Positions 41,311 through 54,500 of a DNA stretch of 64,000 nucleotides are shown here, in pieces; the stretch's first letter is position 1, and each line of letters begins with the position of its first letter. The stretch spans positions 186,001 through 250,000 of the forward strand of contig JASJOG010000078.1 of assembly GCA_030142905.1 (NCBI GenBank), written 5' to 3'. The stretch is from Heliopora coerulea. Lineage: Eukaryota; Cnidaria; Anthozoa; Scleralcyonacea; Helioporidae. The translations under genes were made by a program, and so were the position numbers. Below the pieces are notes generated by a model. It saw only the letters and a list, made by a program, of their open reading frames with translations, searched no databases and was not told where the DNA came from.

Positions 41311-44300
41311 GTGGCTTAAGTTTGTTGCATTTGTCGAATATTTGCAAAAACTCGTCAATAGGTTTAAAATGATCTTTTCGGGTCAGAGAAGAGAATAAAA
41401 GCATTAGTTGATCGATTCGAGAAGTACTTGCGAAAATATGGCAATGTTTAAAAATTGGACAATTAAGCCTTATATACGCATAAAAGCCAGAATATGGTTA
41501 GATATGTTTGAACATCAAATAGGTATAGGAAACTTTCCAAATACTTCTAAATTTTTCTCCTCCACCCAAACATCATGAAACAAATCGATTTTCGTCGATT
41601 TGACGATTTGCTGTAAAAATTTCTCCAACTCGTCAAAAACGCTTTATCTCGTCGGGATAAGACGATTACTAAAACGAACTGTGAAACAGTTGTGGTTTAA
41701 GTTTGTTGCATTGGTCGAATATTTGCAAAAACTCGTCAATCGGTTTAAAATGATCTTTTCGAGTCAGAGAAGAGAATAAAAGCATTAGTTGATTGATTCG
41801 AGAAGTACTTGCGAAAATATGGCAATGTTTAAAAATTGGACAATTAAGCCTTATATACGCCTAAAAGCCAGAAGTATGCCTAGAATTGGTTAAACACCAA
41901 ATAGGTGTAGGAAACTTTCCAAATACTTCTAAATTGTTCTCCTCCACCCAAATGTCATGAAACAAATCGATTTTCGTCGATTTGACGATTTGCTGTAAAA
42001 ATTTCTCCAACTCGTCAAAAACGCTTTATCTCGTCGGGATAAGACGATTACTAAAACGAACTGTGAAACAGTTGTGGCTTAAAGTAGTTGCATTCGTCGA
42101 ATATTTGCAAAAACTCGTCAATCGGTTTAAAATGATCTTTTCAGGTCAGAGAAGAGAATAAAAGCATTAGTTGATTGATTCGAGAAGTACTTGCGAAAAT
42201 ATGGCAATGTTTAAAAATTGGACAATTAAACCTTATATACGCATAAAAGCCAGAATATGGTAAGAATTAGTTAAACACCAAATAGTTGTAGGAAACTTTC
42301 CAAATACTTCTAAATTGTTCTCCTCCACCCAAATGTCATGAAACAAATCGACTTTCGTCGATTTGACGATTTGCTGTAAAAATTTCTCCAACTCGTCAAA
42401 AACGCTTTATCTCGTCGAAATAAGACGATTACTAAAACGAACTGTGAAACAGTTGTGGCTTAAGTTAGTTGCATTGGTTGAATATTTGCAAAAACTCGTC
42501 AATCGGTTTAAAATGATCTTTTCAGGTCAGAGAAGAGAATAAAAGCATTAGTTGATTGATTCGAGAAGTACTTGCGAAAATATGGCAATGTTTAAAAATT
42601 GGACAATTAAGCCTTATATACGCATAAAAGCCAGAAGTATGCCTAGAATTGGTTAAACACCAAATAGGTGTAGGAAACTTTCCAAATACTTCTAAATTGT
42701 TCTCCTCCACCCAAATGTCATGAAACAAATCGATTTTCGTCGATTTGACGATTTGCTGTGAAAATTTCCCCTACTCGTCAAGAACGCTTTATCTCGTCGA
42801 AATAAGATGATTACAAAAACGAACTGTGAAACAGTTGTGGCTAAAGTTAGTTGAATTGGTCGAATATTTTCAAAAACTCGTCAATCGGTTTAAATTGATC
42901 CTTTCGGGTCAGAGAAGAGAATAAAAGTATTAGTTGATTGATTCGAGAAGTACTTGCGAAAATATGGCAATGTTTAAAAATTGGACAATTAAGCCTTATA
43001 TACGCATAAAAGCCAGAATATTTTAAGATTTAGTTAAACACCAAATAGTTGTAGGAAACTTTCCAAATACTTCTAAATTGTTCTCCTCCACCCAAATGTC
43101 ATGAAACAAATCGATTTTCGTCGATTTGACGATTTGCTGTAAACATTTCTCCAACTCGTCAAAAACGCTTTATCTCGTCGAAATAAGACGATTACTAAAA
43201 CGAACTGTGAAACAGTTGTGGCTTAAGTTAGTTGCATTGGTTGAATATTTGCAAAAACTCGTCAATCGGTTTAAAATGATCTTTTCAGGTCAGAGAAGAG
43301 AATAAAAGCATTAGTTGATTGATTCGAGAAGTACTTGCGAAAATATGGCAATGTTTAAAAATTGGACAATTAAGCCTTATATACGCATAAAAGCCAGAAG
43401 TATGCCTAGAATTGGTTAAACACCAAATAGGTGTAGGAAACTTTCCAAATACTTCTAAATTGTTCTCCTCCACCCAAATGTCATGAAACAAATCGATTTT
43501 CGTCGATTTGACGATTTGCTGTGAAAATTTCCCCTACTCGTCAAGAACGCTTTATCTCGTCGAAATAAGATGATTACAAAAACGAACTGTGAAACAGTTG
43601 TGGCTAAAGTTAGTTGAATTGGTCGAATATTTTCAAAAACTCGTCAATCGGTTTAAATTGATCCTTTCGGGTCAGAGAAGAGAATAAAAGTATTAGTTGA
43701 TTGATTCGAGAAGTACTTGCGAAAATATGGCAATGTTTAAAAATTGGACAATTAAGCCTTATATACGCATAAAAGCCAGAATATTTTAAGATTTAGTTAA
43801 ACACCAAATAGTTGTAGGAAACTTTCCAAATACTTCTAAATTGTTCTCCTCCACCCAAATGTCATGAAACAAATCGATTTTCGTCGATTTGACGATTTGC
43901 TGTAAAAATTTCTCCAACTCGTCAAAAACGCTTTATCTCGTCGAAATAAGACGATTACTAAAACGAACTGTGAAACAGTTGTGGCTTACGTTTGTTGCAT
44001 TGGTCGAATATTTGCAAAAACTCGTCAATCGGTTTAAAATGATCTTTTCGGGTCAGATAAGAGAATAAAAGCATTAGTTGATCGATTCGGCAAGTACTTG
44101 CGAAAATATGGCAATGTTTAAAAATTGGACAATTAAGCCTTATATACGCATAAAAGCCAGAATATGGTAAGATTTAGTTAAACACCAAATAGTTGTAGGA
44201 AACTTTCCAAATACTTCTAAATTGTTCTCCTCCACCCAAACATCATGAAACAAATCGATTTTCGTCGATTTGACGATTTGCTGTAAAAATTTCTCCAACT

Positions 44301-47300
44301 CGTCAAAAACGCTTTATCTCGTCGAAATAAGACGATTACTAAAACGAACTGTGAAACAGTTGTGGCTTACGTTTGTTGCATTGGTCGAATATTTGCAAAA
44401 ACTCGTCAATCGGTTTAAAATGATCTTTTCGGGTCAGAGAAGAGAATAAAAGCATTAGTTGATTGATTCGAGAAGTACTTGCGAAAATATGGCAATGTTT
44501 AAAAATTGGACAATTAAGCCTTATATACGCCTAAAAGCCAGAAGTATGCCTAGAATTGGTTAAACACCAAATAGGTGTAGGAAACTTTCCAAATACTTCT
44601 AAATTGTTCTCCTCCACCCAAATGTCATGAAACAAATCGATTTTCGTCGATTTGACGATTTGCTGTAAAAATTTCTCCAACTCGTCAAAAACGCTTTATC
44701 TCGTCGGGATAAGACGATTACTAAAACGAACTGTGAAACAGTTGTGGCTTAAAGTAGTTGCATTCGTCGAATATTTGCAAAAACTCGTCAATCGGTTTAA
44801 AATGATCTTTTCAGGTCAGAGAAGAGAATAAAAGCATTAGTTGATTGATTCGAGAAGTACTTGCGAAAATATGGCAATGTTTAAAAATTGGACAATTAAA
44901 CCTTATATACGCATAAAAGCCAGAATATGGTAAGAATTAGTTAAACACCAAATAGTTGTAGGAAACTTTCCAAATACTTCTAAATTGTTCTCCTCCACCC
45001 AAATGTCATGAAACAAATCGACTTTCGTCGATTTGACGATTTGCTGTAAAAATTTCTCCAACTCGTCAAAAACGCTTTATCTCGTCGAAATATGACGATT
45101 ACTAAAACGAACTGTGAAACAGTTGTGGCTTAAGTTAGTTGCATTGGTTGAATATTTGCAAAAACTCGTCAATCGGTTTAAAATGATCTTTTCAGGTCAG
45201 AGAAGAGAATAAAAGCATTAGTTGATTGATTCGAGAAGTACTTGCGAAAATATGGCAATGTTTAAAAATTGGACAATTAAGCCTTATATACGCATAAAAG
45301 CCAGAAGTATGCCTAGAATTGGTTAAACACCAAATAGGTGTAGGAAACTTTCCAAATACTTCTAAATTGTTCTCCTCCACCCAAATGTCATGAAACAAAT
45401 CGATTTTCGTCGATTTGACGATTTGCTGTGAAAATTTCCCCTACTCGTCAAGAACGCTTTATCTCGTCGAAATAAGATGATTACAAAAACGAACTGTGAA
45501 ACAGTTGTGGCTAAAGTTAGTTGAATTGGTCGAATATTTTCAAAAACTCGTCAATCGGTTTAAATTGATCCTTTCGGGTCAGAGAAGAGAATAAAAGTAT
45601 TAGTTGATTGATTCGAGAAGTACTTGCGAAAATATGGCAATGTTTAAAAATTGGACAATTAAGCCTTATATACGCATAAAAGCCAGAATATTTTAAGATT
45701 TAGTTAAACACCAAATAGTTGTAGGAAACTTTCCAAATACTTCTAAATTGTTCTCCTCCACCCAAATGTCATGAAACAAATCGATTTTCGTCGATTTGAC
45801 GATTTGCTGTAAAAATTTCTCCAACTCGTCAAAAACGCTTTATCTCGTCGAAATAAGACGATTACTAAAACGAACTGTGAAACAGTTGTGGCTTACGTTT
45901 GTTGCATTGGTCGAATATTTGCAAAAACTCGTCAATCGGTTTAAAATGATCTTTTCGGGTCAGATAAGAGAATAAAAGCATTAGTTGATCGATTCGGCAA
46001 GTACTTGCGAAAATATGGCAATGTTTAAAAATTGGACAATTAAGCCTTATATACGCATAAAAGCCAGAATATGGTAAGATTTAGTTAAACACCAAATAGT
46101 TGTAGGAAACTTTCCAAATACTTCTAAATTGTTCTCCTCCACCCAAACATCATGAAACAAATCGATTTTCGTCGATTTGACGATTTGCTGTAAAAATTTC
46201 TCCAACTCGTCAAAAACGCTTTATCTCGTCGAAATAAGACGATTACTAAAACGAACTGTGAAACAGTTGTGGCTTACGTTTGTTGCATTGGTCGAATATT
46301 TGCAAAAACTCGTCAATCGGTTTAAAATGATCTTTTCGGGTCAGAGAAGAGAATAAAAGCATTAGTTGATTGATTCGAGAAGTACTTGCGAAAATATGGC
46401 AATGTTTAAAAATTGGACAATTAAGCCTTATATACGCCTAAAAGCCAGAAGTATGCCTAGAATTGGTTAAACACCAAATAGGTGTAGGAAACTTTCCAAA
46501 TACTTCTAAATTGTTCTCCTCCACCCAAATGTCATGAAACAAATCGATTTTCGTCGATTTGACGATTTGCTGTAAAAATTTCTCCAAATCGTCAAAAACG
46601 CTTTATATCGGTCGGATAAGACGATTGCTAAAACGAACTGTGAAACAGTTGTGGCTTAAGTTTGTTGCATTGGTCGAATGTTTCCCAAAACTCGTCAATC
46701 GGTTTAAAATAATCTTATCGGGTCAGAGAAGAGAATAAAAGCATTAGTTGTTCGATTCGAGAAGTACTTGCGAAAATATGGCAATGTTTAAAAATTGGAC
46801 AATTAAACCTTATATACGCATAAAATCCCGAATATGGTAAGATTTAGTTAAACACCAAATAGTTGTAGGAAACTTTCCAAATACTTCTAAATTGTTCTCC
46901 TCCACCCAAACCTCATGAAACAAATCGATTTTCGTCGATTTGACGATTTGATTAGAAAATTTCTCCAACTCGTCAAAAACGCTTTATCTCGTCGAAATAA
47001 GACGATTACTAAAACGAACTGTGAAACAGTTGTGGCTTAAGTTAGTTGCATTGGTTGAATATTTGCAAAAACTCGTCAATCGGTTTAAAATGATCTTTTC
47101 AGGTCAGAGAAGAGAATAAAAGCATTAGTTGATTGATTCGAGAAGTACTTGCGAAAATATGGCAATGTTTAAAAATTGGACAATTAAGCCTTATATACGC
47201 ATAAAAGCCAGAAGTATCCCTAGAATTGGTTAAACACCAAATAGGTGTAGGAAACTTTCCAAATACTTCTAAATTGTTCTCCTCCACCCAAATGTCATGA

Positions 47301-48400
47301 AACAAATCGATTTTCGTCGATTTGACGATTTGCTGTGAAAATTTCCCCTACTCGTCAAGAACGCTTTATCTCTTCGAAATAAGATGATTACAAAAACGAA
47401 CTGTGAAACAGTTGTGGCTTAAGTTAGTTGAATTGGTCGAATATTTTCAAAAACTCGTCAATCGGTTTAAATTGATCCTTTCGGGTCAGAGAAGGGAATA
47501 AAAGTATTAGTTGATTGATTCGAGAAGTACTTGCGAAAATATGGCAATGTTTAAAAATTGGACAATTAAGCCTTTTATACGCATAAAAGCCAGAATATGG
47601 TAAGATTTAGTTAAACACCAAATAGTTGTAGGAAACTTTCCAAATACTTCTAAATAGTTCTCCTCCACCCAAATGTCATGAAACAAATCGATTTTCGTCG
47701 ATTTGACGATTTGCTGTAAAAATTTCTCCAACTCGTCAAAAACGCTTTATCTCGTCGGGATAAGACGATTACTAAAACGAACTGTGAAACAGTTGTGGCT
47801 TAAGTTAGTTGCATTGGTTGAATATTTGCAAAAACTCGTCAATCGGTTTAAAATGATCTTTTCAGGTCAGAGAAGAGAATAAAAGCATTAGTTGATTGAT
47901 TCGAGAAGTACTTGCGAAAATATGGCAATGTTTAAAAATTGGACAATTAAGCCTTATATACGCATAAAAGCCAGAAGTATCCCTAGAATTGGTTAAACAC
48001 CAAATAGGTGTAGGAAACTTTCCAAATACTTCTAAATTGTTCTCCTCCACCCAAATGTCATGAAACAAATCGATTTTCGTCGATTTGACGATTTGCTGTG
48101 AAAATTTCCCCTACTCGTCAAAAACGCTTTATCTTGTCGAAATAAGATGATTACTAAAACGAACTGTGAAACAGTTGTGGCTTAAGTTAGTTGCATTGGT
48201 CGAATATTTTCAAAAACTCGTCAATCGGTTTAAATTGATCCTTTCGGGTCAGAGAAGAGAATAAAAGCATTAGTTGATTGATTCGAGAAGTACTTGCAAA
48301 AATATGGCAATGTTTAAAAATTGGACAATTAAGCCTTATATACGCATAAAAGCCAGAATATGGTAAGATTTAGTTAAACACCAAATAGTTGTAGGAAACT
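41311..48400 (+). repeat. Nested 2-, 5- and 7-unit repeats with beta/gamma pairs
   Basis: Beta tails lie at 42522, 43285, 45192, 47099 and 47862, at spacings of 763, 1907, 1907 and 763 bp. 41.77-43.14 kb matches 44.44-45.81 kb at +2,670 (7 units), with one difference seen (taagacg to tatgacg near 45093). About 43.2-44.6 kb matches 45.1-46.5 kb at +1,907 (5 units), with private marker gattcggcaag at 44083 and 45990. 42.4-43.1 kb matches the next 763 bp. A C-tail unit is at 41494. Confidence 0.86.
46161..46542 (+). repeat. Representative type B unit (382 bp)
   Basis: It has the same body as type A but a different 22-bp tail patch: cctaaaagccagaagtatg, then cctagaattgg, where A has cataaaagccagaatatgg, then taagatttag. 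The patch adds one base, giving 382 bp. B tails are scattered from about 1.05 kb to 56.8 kb. A hybrid with A-like cataaaa joined to a B tail is also common. The differences are clustered, which suggests that the tail was exchanged as a module by gene conversion rather than by separate point mutations. Confidence 0.9.
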
Positions 48401-51400
48401 TTCCAAATACTTCTAAATTGTTCTCCTCCACCCAAATGTCATGAAACAAATCGACTTTCGTCGATTTGACGATTTGCTGTAAAAATTTCTCCAACTCGTC
48501 AAAAACGCTTTATCTCGTCGAAATAAGACGATTACTAAAACGAACTGTGAAACAGTTGTGGCTTAATTTAGTTGCATTGGTCGAATGTTTCCCAAAACTC
48601 GTCAATCGGTTTAAAATGATCTTTTCGGGTCAGATAAGAGAATAAAAGCATTAGTTGATCGATTCGAGAAGTACTTGCGAAAATATGGCAATGTTTAAAA
48701 ATTGGACAATTAAGCCTTATATACGCATAAAAGCCTCAATATGGTAAGATTTAGTTAAACACCAAATAGTTGTAGGAAACTTTCCAAATACTTCTAAATT
48801 GTTCTCCTCCACCCAAATGTCATGAAACAAATCGATTTTCGTCGATTTGACGATTTGCTGTAAAAATTTCTCCAACTCGTCAAAAACGCTTTATCTCGTC
48901 GGGATAAGACGATTACTAAAACGAACTGTGAAACAGTTGTGGTTTAAGTTTGTTGCATTGGTCGAATATTTGCAAAAACTCGTCAATCGGTTTAAAATGA
49001 TCTTTTCGGGTCAGAGAAGAGAATAAAAGCATTAGTTGATTGATTCGAGAAGTACTTGCGAAAATATGGCAATGTTTAAAAATTGGACAATTAAGCCTTA
49101 TATACGCCTAAAAGCCAGAAGTATGCCTAGAATTGGTTAAACACCAAATAGGTGTAGGAAACTTTCCAAATACTTCTAAATTGTTCTCCTCCACCCAAAT
49201 GTCATGAAACAAATCGATTTTCGTCGATTTGACGATTTGCTGTAAAAATTTCTCCAACTCGTCAAAAACGCTTTATCTCGTCGGGATAAGACGATTACTA
49301 AAACGAACTGTGAAACAGTTGTGGTTTAAGTTTGTTGCATTGGTCGAATATTTGCAAAAACTCGTCAATCGGTTTAAAATTATCTTTTCGGGTCAGAGAA
49401 GAGAATAAAAGCATTAGTTGATTGATTCGAGAAGTACTTGCGAAAATATGGCAATGTTTAAAAATTGGACAATTAAGCCTTATATACGCCTAAAAGCCAG
49501 AAGTATGCCTAGAATTGGTTAAACACCAAATAGGTGTATGAAACTTTCCAAATACTTCTAAATTGTTCTCCTCCACCCAAATGTCATGAAACAAATCGAT
49601 TTTCGTCGATTTGACGATTTGCTGTAAAAATTTCTCCAACTCGTCAAAAACGCTTTATCTCGTCGGGATAAGACGATTACTAAAACGAACTGTGAAACAG
49701 TTGTGGCTTAAGTTTGTTGCATTGGTCGAATGTTTCCCAAAACTCGTCAATCGGTTTAAAATGATCTTATCGGGTCAGAGAAGAGAATAAAAGCATTAGT
49801 TGTTCGATTCGAGAAGTACTTGCGAAAATATGGCAATGTTTAAAAATTGGACAATTAAGCCTTATATACGCATAAAAGCCAGAATATTGTAAGATTTAGT
49901 TGAACACCAAATAGTTGTAGGAAACTTTCCAAATACTTCTAAATTGTTCTCCTCCACCAAAACATCATGAAACAAATCGATTTTCGTCGATTTGACGATT
50001 TGATGTGAAAATTTCTCCAACTCATCAAAAACGCTTTATCTCGTCGAAATAAGACGATTACTAAAACGAACTGTGAAACAGTTGTGGCTTAAGTTTGTTG
50101 CATTAGTCGAATGTTTCCCAAAACTCGTCAATCGGTTTAAAATGATCTTTTCGGGTCAGAGAAGAGAATAAAAGCATTAGTTGATTGATTCGAGAAGTAC
50201 TTGCGAAAATATGGCAATGTTTAAAAATTGGAGAATTAAGCCTTATATACACATAAAAGCCAGAATATGGTAAGATTTAGTTAAACACCAAATAGTTGTA
50301 AGAAACTTTCCAAATACTTCTAAATTGTTCTCCTCCACCTAAACATCATGAAACAAATCGATTTTCGTCGATTTGACGATTTGCTGTAAAAATTTCTCCA
50401 ACTCGTCAAAAACGCTTTATCTCGTCGGGATAAGACGATTACTAAAACGAACTGTGAAACAGTTGTGGCTTAAGTTTGTTGCATTTGTCGAATATTTTCA
50501 AAAACTCGTCAATCGGTTTAAAATGATCTTTTCGGGTCAGAGAAGAGAATAAAAGCTTTAGTTGATTGATTCGAGAAGTACTTGCGAAAATATGGCAATG
50601 TTTAAAAATTGGACAATTAAGCCTTATATACGCATAAAAGCCAGGAGTATGCTTAGAATTGGTTAAACACCAAATAGTTGTAGGAAACTTTCCAAATATT
50701 TCTAAATTGTTCTCCTCCACCCAAATGTCATGAAACAAATCGATTTTCGTCGATTTGACGATTTGCTGTGAAAATTTCTCCAACTCGTCAAAAACGCTTT
50801 ATCTCGTCGAAATAAGACGATTACTAAAACGAACTGTAAAACAGTTGTGGCTTAAGTTTGTTGCATTGGTCGAATGTGTCCCAAAACTCGTCAATCGGTT
50901 TAAAATGATCTTTTCGGGTCAGAGAAGAGAATAAAAGCATAATTGATTGATTCGAGAAATACTTGCGAAAATATGGCAATGTTTAAAAATTGGACAATTA
51001 AGTCTTATATACGCATAAAAGCAAGAATATGGTAAGATTTAGTTACACACCAAATAGTTGTAAGAAACTTTCCAAATACTTCTAAATTGTTCTCCTCCAC
51101 CCAAACATCATGAAACAAATCGATTTTCGTCGATTTGACGATTTGCTGTAAAAATTTCTCCAAATCGTCAAAAACGCTTTATATCGGTCGGATAAGACGA
51201 TTACTAAAACGAACTGTAAAACAGTTGTGGCTTAAGTTTGTTGCATTGGTCGAATGTGTCCCAAAACTCGTCAATCGGTTTAAAATGATCTTTTCGGGTA
51301 GGAGAAGAGAATAAAAGCATTAGTTGATTGATTCGAGAAGTACTTGCGAAAATATGGCAATGTTTACAAATTGGACAATTAAGCCTTATATACACATAAA

Positions 51401-51569
51401 AGCCAGAATATGGTAAGATTTAGTTAAACATCAAATAGTAGTAATAAACTTTCCAAATACTTCTAAATTGTTCTCCTCCACCTAAACGTCATGAAACAAA
51501 TCAATTTTCGTCGATTTGACGATTTGCTGTAAAAATTTCTACAACTCGTCAAAAACGCTTTACCTCGTC
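48401..51569 (+). repeat. Transitional satellite segment
   Basis: About eight units without beta/gamma pairs. Two adjacent B-tailed units at 48.84-49.6 kb are near copies of each other (gttgtggtttaag then aggtgtagg). Later units carry scattered private changes: ctcatcaaa, gcattagtcg, gagaattaag, ccaggagtatgc, gaatgtgtccc twice and gtaggagaag. By eye it is more diverged than the blocks on either side. No gene is seen. Confidence 0.8.
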
Positions 51570-54500
51570 GGGATAAGACGATTACTAAAACGAACTGTGA
51601 AACAGTTGTGGCTTAAGTTTGTTGCATTGGTCGAATGTTTCCCAAAACTCGTCAATCGGTTTAAAATTATCTTTCCGGGTCAGAGAAGAGAATAAAAGTA
51701 TTAGTTGATTGATTCGAGAAGTACTAGCGAAAATATGGCAATGTTTAAAAATTGGACAATTAAGCCTTATATACGCATAAAAGCCAGAAGTATGCCTAGA
51801 ATTGGTTAAACACCAAATAGGTGTAAGAAATTTTCCAAAAACTTCTAAATTGTTCTCCTCCACCCAAACATCATAAAACAAATCGATTTTCGTCGATTTG
51901 ACGATTTGATGTGAAAATTTCTCCAACTCGTCATAAACGCTTTATCTCCTCGGGATAAGACGATTACTAAAACGAACTGTGAAACAGTTGTGGCTTAAGT
52001 TTGTTGCATTGGTCGAATGTTTCCCAAAACTCGTCAATCGGTTTAAAATGATCTTTTCGGGTCAGAGAAGAGAATAAAAGCATTAGTTGATTGATTCGTG
52101 AAGTACTTGCGAAAATATGGCAATGTTTAAAAATTGGACAATTAAGCCTTATATTCGCATAAAAGCCAGAATATGGTAAGATTTAGTTAAACACCAAATA
52201 GTTGTAGGAAACTTTCCAAATACTTCTAAATTGTTCTCCTCCACCCAAATATCATGAAACAAATCGATTTTCGTCGATTTGACGATTTGCTGTGAAAATT
52301 TCCCCTACTCGTCAAAAACGCTTTATCTCGTCGAAATAAGACGATTACTAAAACGAACTGTGAAACAGTTGTGGCTTTAGTTAGTTGCATAGGTTGAATA
52401 TTTTCAAAAACTCGTCAATCGGTTTAAATTGATCTACTCGGGTCAGAGAAGAGAATAAAAGCATTAGTTGATTGATTCGAGAAGTACTTGCGAAAATATG
52501 GCAATGTTTAAAAATTGGACAATTAAGCCTTATATACGCCTAAAAGCCAGAAGTATGCCTAGAATTGGTTAAACACCAAATAGTTGTAGGAAACTTTCCA
52601 AATACTTCTAAATTGTTCTCCTCCACCCAAATGTCATGAAACAAATCGATTTTCGTCGATTTGACGATTTGCTGTGAAAATTTCTCCAACTCGTCAAAAA
52701 CGCTTTATCTCGTCGAAATAAGACGATTACTAAAACGAACTGTGAAACAGTTGTGGCATAAGTTAGTTGCATTGGTTGAATATTTTCTAAAACTCGTCAA
52801 TCGTTTTAAAATGATCTTTTCGGGTCAGAAAAGAAAATAAAAGCATTAGTTGATTGATTCGAGAAGTACTTGCGAAAATATGGCAATGTTTAAAAATTGG
52901 ACAATTAAGCCTTATATACGCATAAAAGCCAGAAGTATGCCTAGAATTGGTTAAACACCAAATAGGTGTAGGAAATTTTCCAAAAACTTCTAAATTGTTC
53001 TCCTCCTCCCAAACATCATGAAACAAATCGATTTTCGTCCATTTGACGATTTGATGTGAAAATTTCTCCAACTCGTCATAAACGCTTTATCTCCTCAGGA
53101 TAAGACGATTACTAAAACGAACTGTGAAACAGTGGTGGCTTAAGTTTTTTGCATTGGTCGAATGTTTCCCAAAACTCGTCAATCGGTTTAAAATGATTTT
53201 TTCGGGTCAGAGAAGAGAATAAAAGCATTAGTTGATTGATTCGAGAAGTACTTGCGAAAATATGGCAATGTTTAAAAATTGGACAATTAAGCCTTATATA
53301 CGCATAAAAGCCAGATTATGGTAAGATTTAGTTAAACACCAAATAGTTGTAGGAAACTTTCCAAATACTTCTAAATTGTTCTCCTCCACCCAAAAGTCAT
53401 GAAACAAATCGATTTTCGTCGATTTGACGATTTGCTGTAAAAATTTCTCCAACTCGTCAAAAACGCTTTATCTCGTCGGTATAAGACGATTACTAAAACG
53501 AACTGTGAAAAAGTTGTGGCTTAAGTTTGTTGCATTGGTCGAATGTTTCCCAAAACTCGTCAATCGGTTCAAAATGATCTTTTCGGGTCAGATAAGGGAA
53601 TAAAAGCATTAGTTGATTGATTCGAGAAGTACTTGCGAAATATGGCAATGTTTAAAAATTGGACAATTAAGCTTTATATACGCATAAAAGCCAGAATATG
53701 GTAAGATTTAGTTAAACACCAAATAGTTGTAGGAACTTTCCAAATACTTCTAAATTGTTCTCCTCCTTCCAAACATCATGAAACAAATCGATTTTCGTCG
53801 ATTTGACGATTTGCTGTAAAAATTTCTCCAACTCGTCAAAAACGCTTTATCTCGTCGGGATAAGACGATTACTAAAACGAACTGTGAAAAAGTTGTGGCT
53901 TAAGTTTGTTGCATTGGTCGAATGTTTCCCAAAACTCGTCAATCGGTTTAAAATGATCTTTTCGGGTCAGAGAAGAGAATAAAAGCATTAGTTGATTGAT
54001 TCGAGAAGTACTTGCGAAAATATGGCAATGTTTAAAAATTGGACAATTAAGCTTTATATACGCATAAAAGCCAGAATATGGTAAGATTTAGTTAAACACC
54101 AAATAGTTGTAGGAAACTTTCCAAATACTTCTAAATTGTTCTACTCCACCCAAACATCATGAAACAAATCGATTTTCGTCGATTTGACGATTTGCTGTGA
54201 AAATTTCTCCAACTCGTCAAAAACGCTTTATCTCGTCGGGATAAGACGATTACTAAAACGAACTGTGAAACAGTTGTGGCTTAAGTTTGTTGCATTGGTC
54301 GAATATTTTCAAAAACTCGTCATTCGGTTTAAAATGATCTTTTCAGGTCAGAGAAGAGAATAAAAGCATTAGTTGATTGATTCGAGAAGTACTTGCGAAA
54401 ATATGGCAATGTTTAAAAATTGGACAATTAAGCCTTATATACGCCTAAAAGCCAGAAGTATGCCTAGAATTGGTTAAACACCAAATAGTTGTAGGAAACT

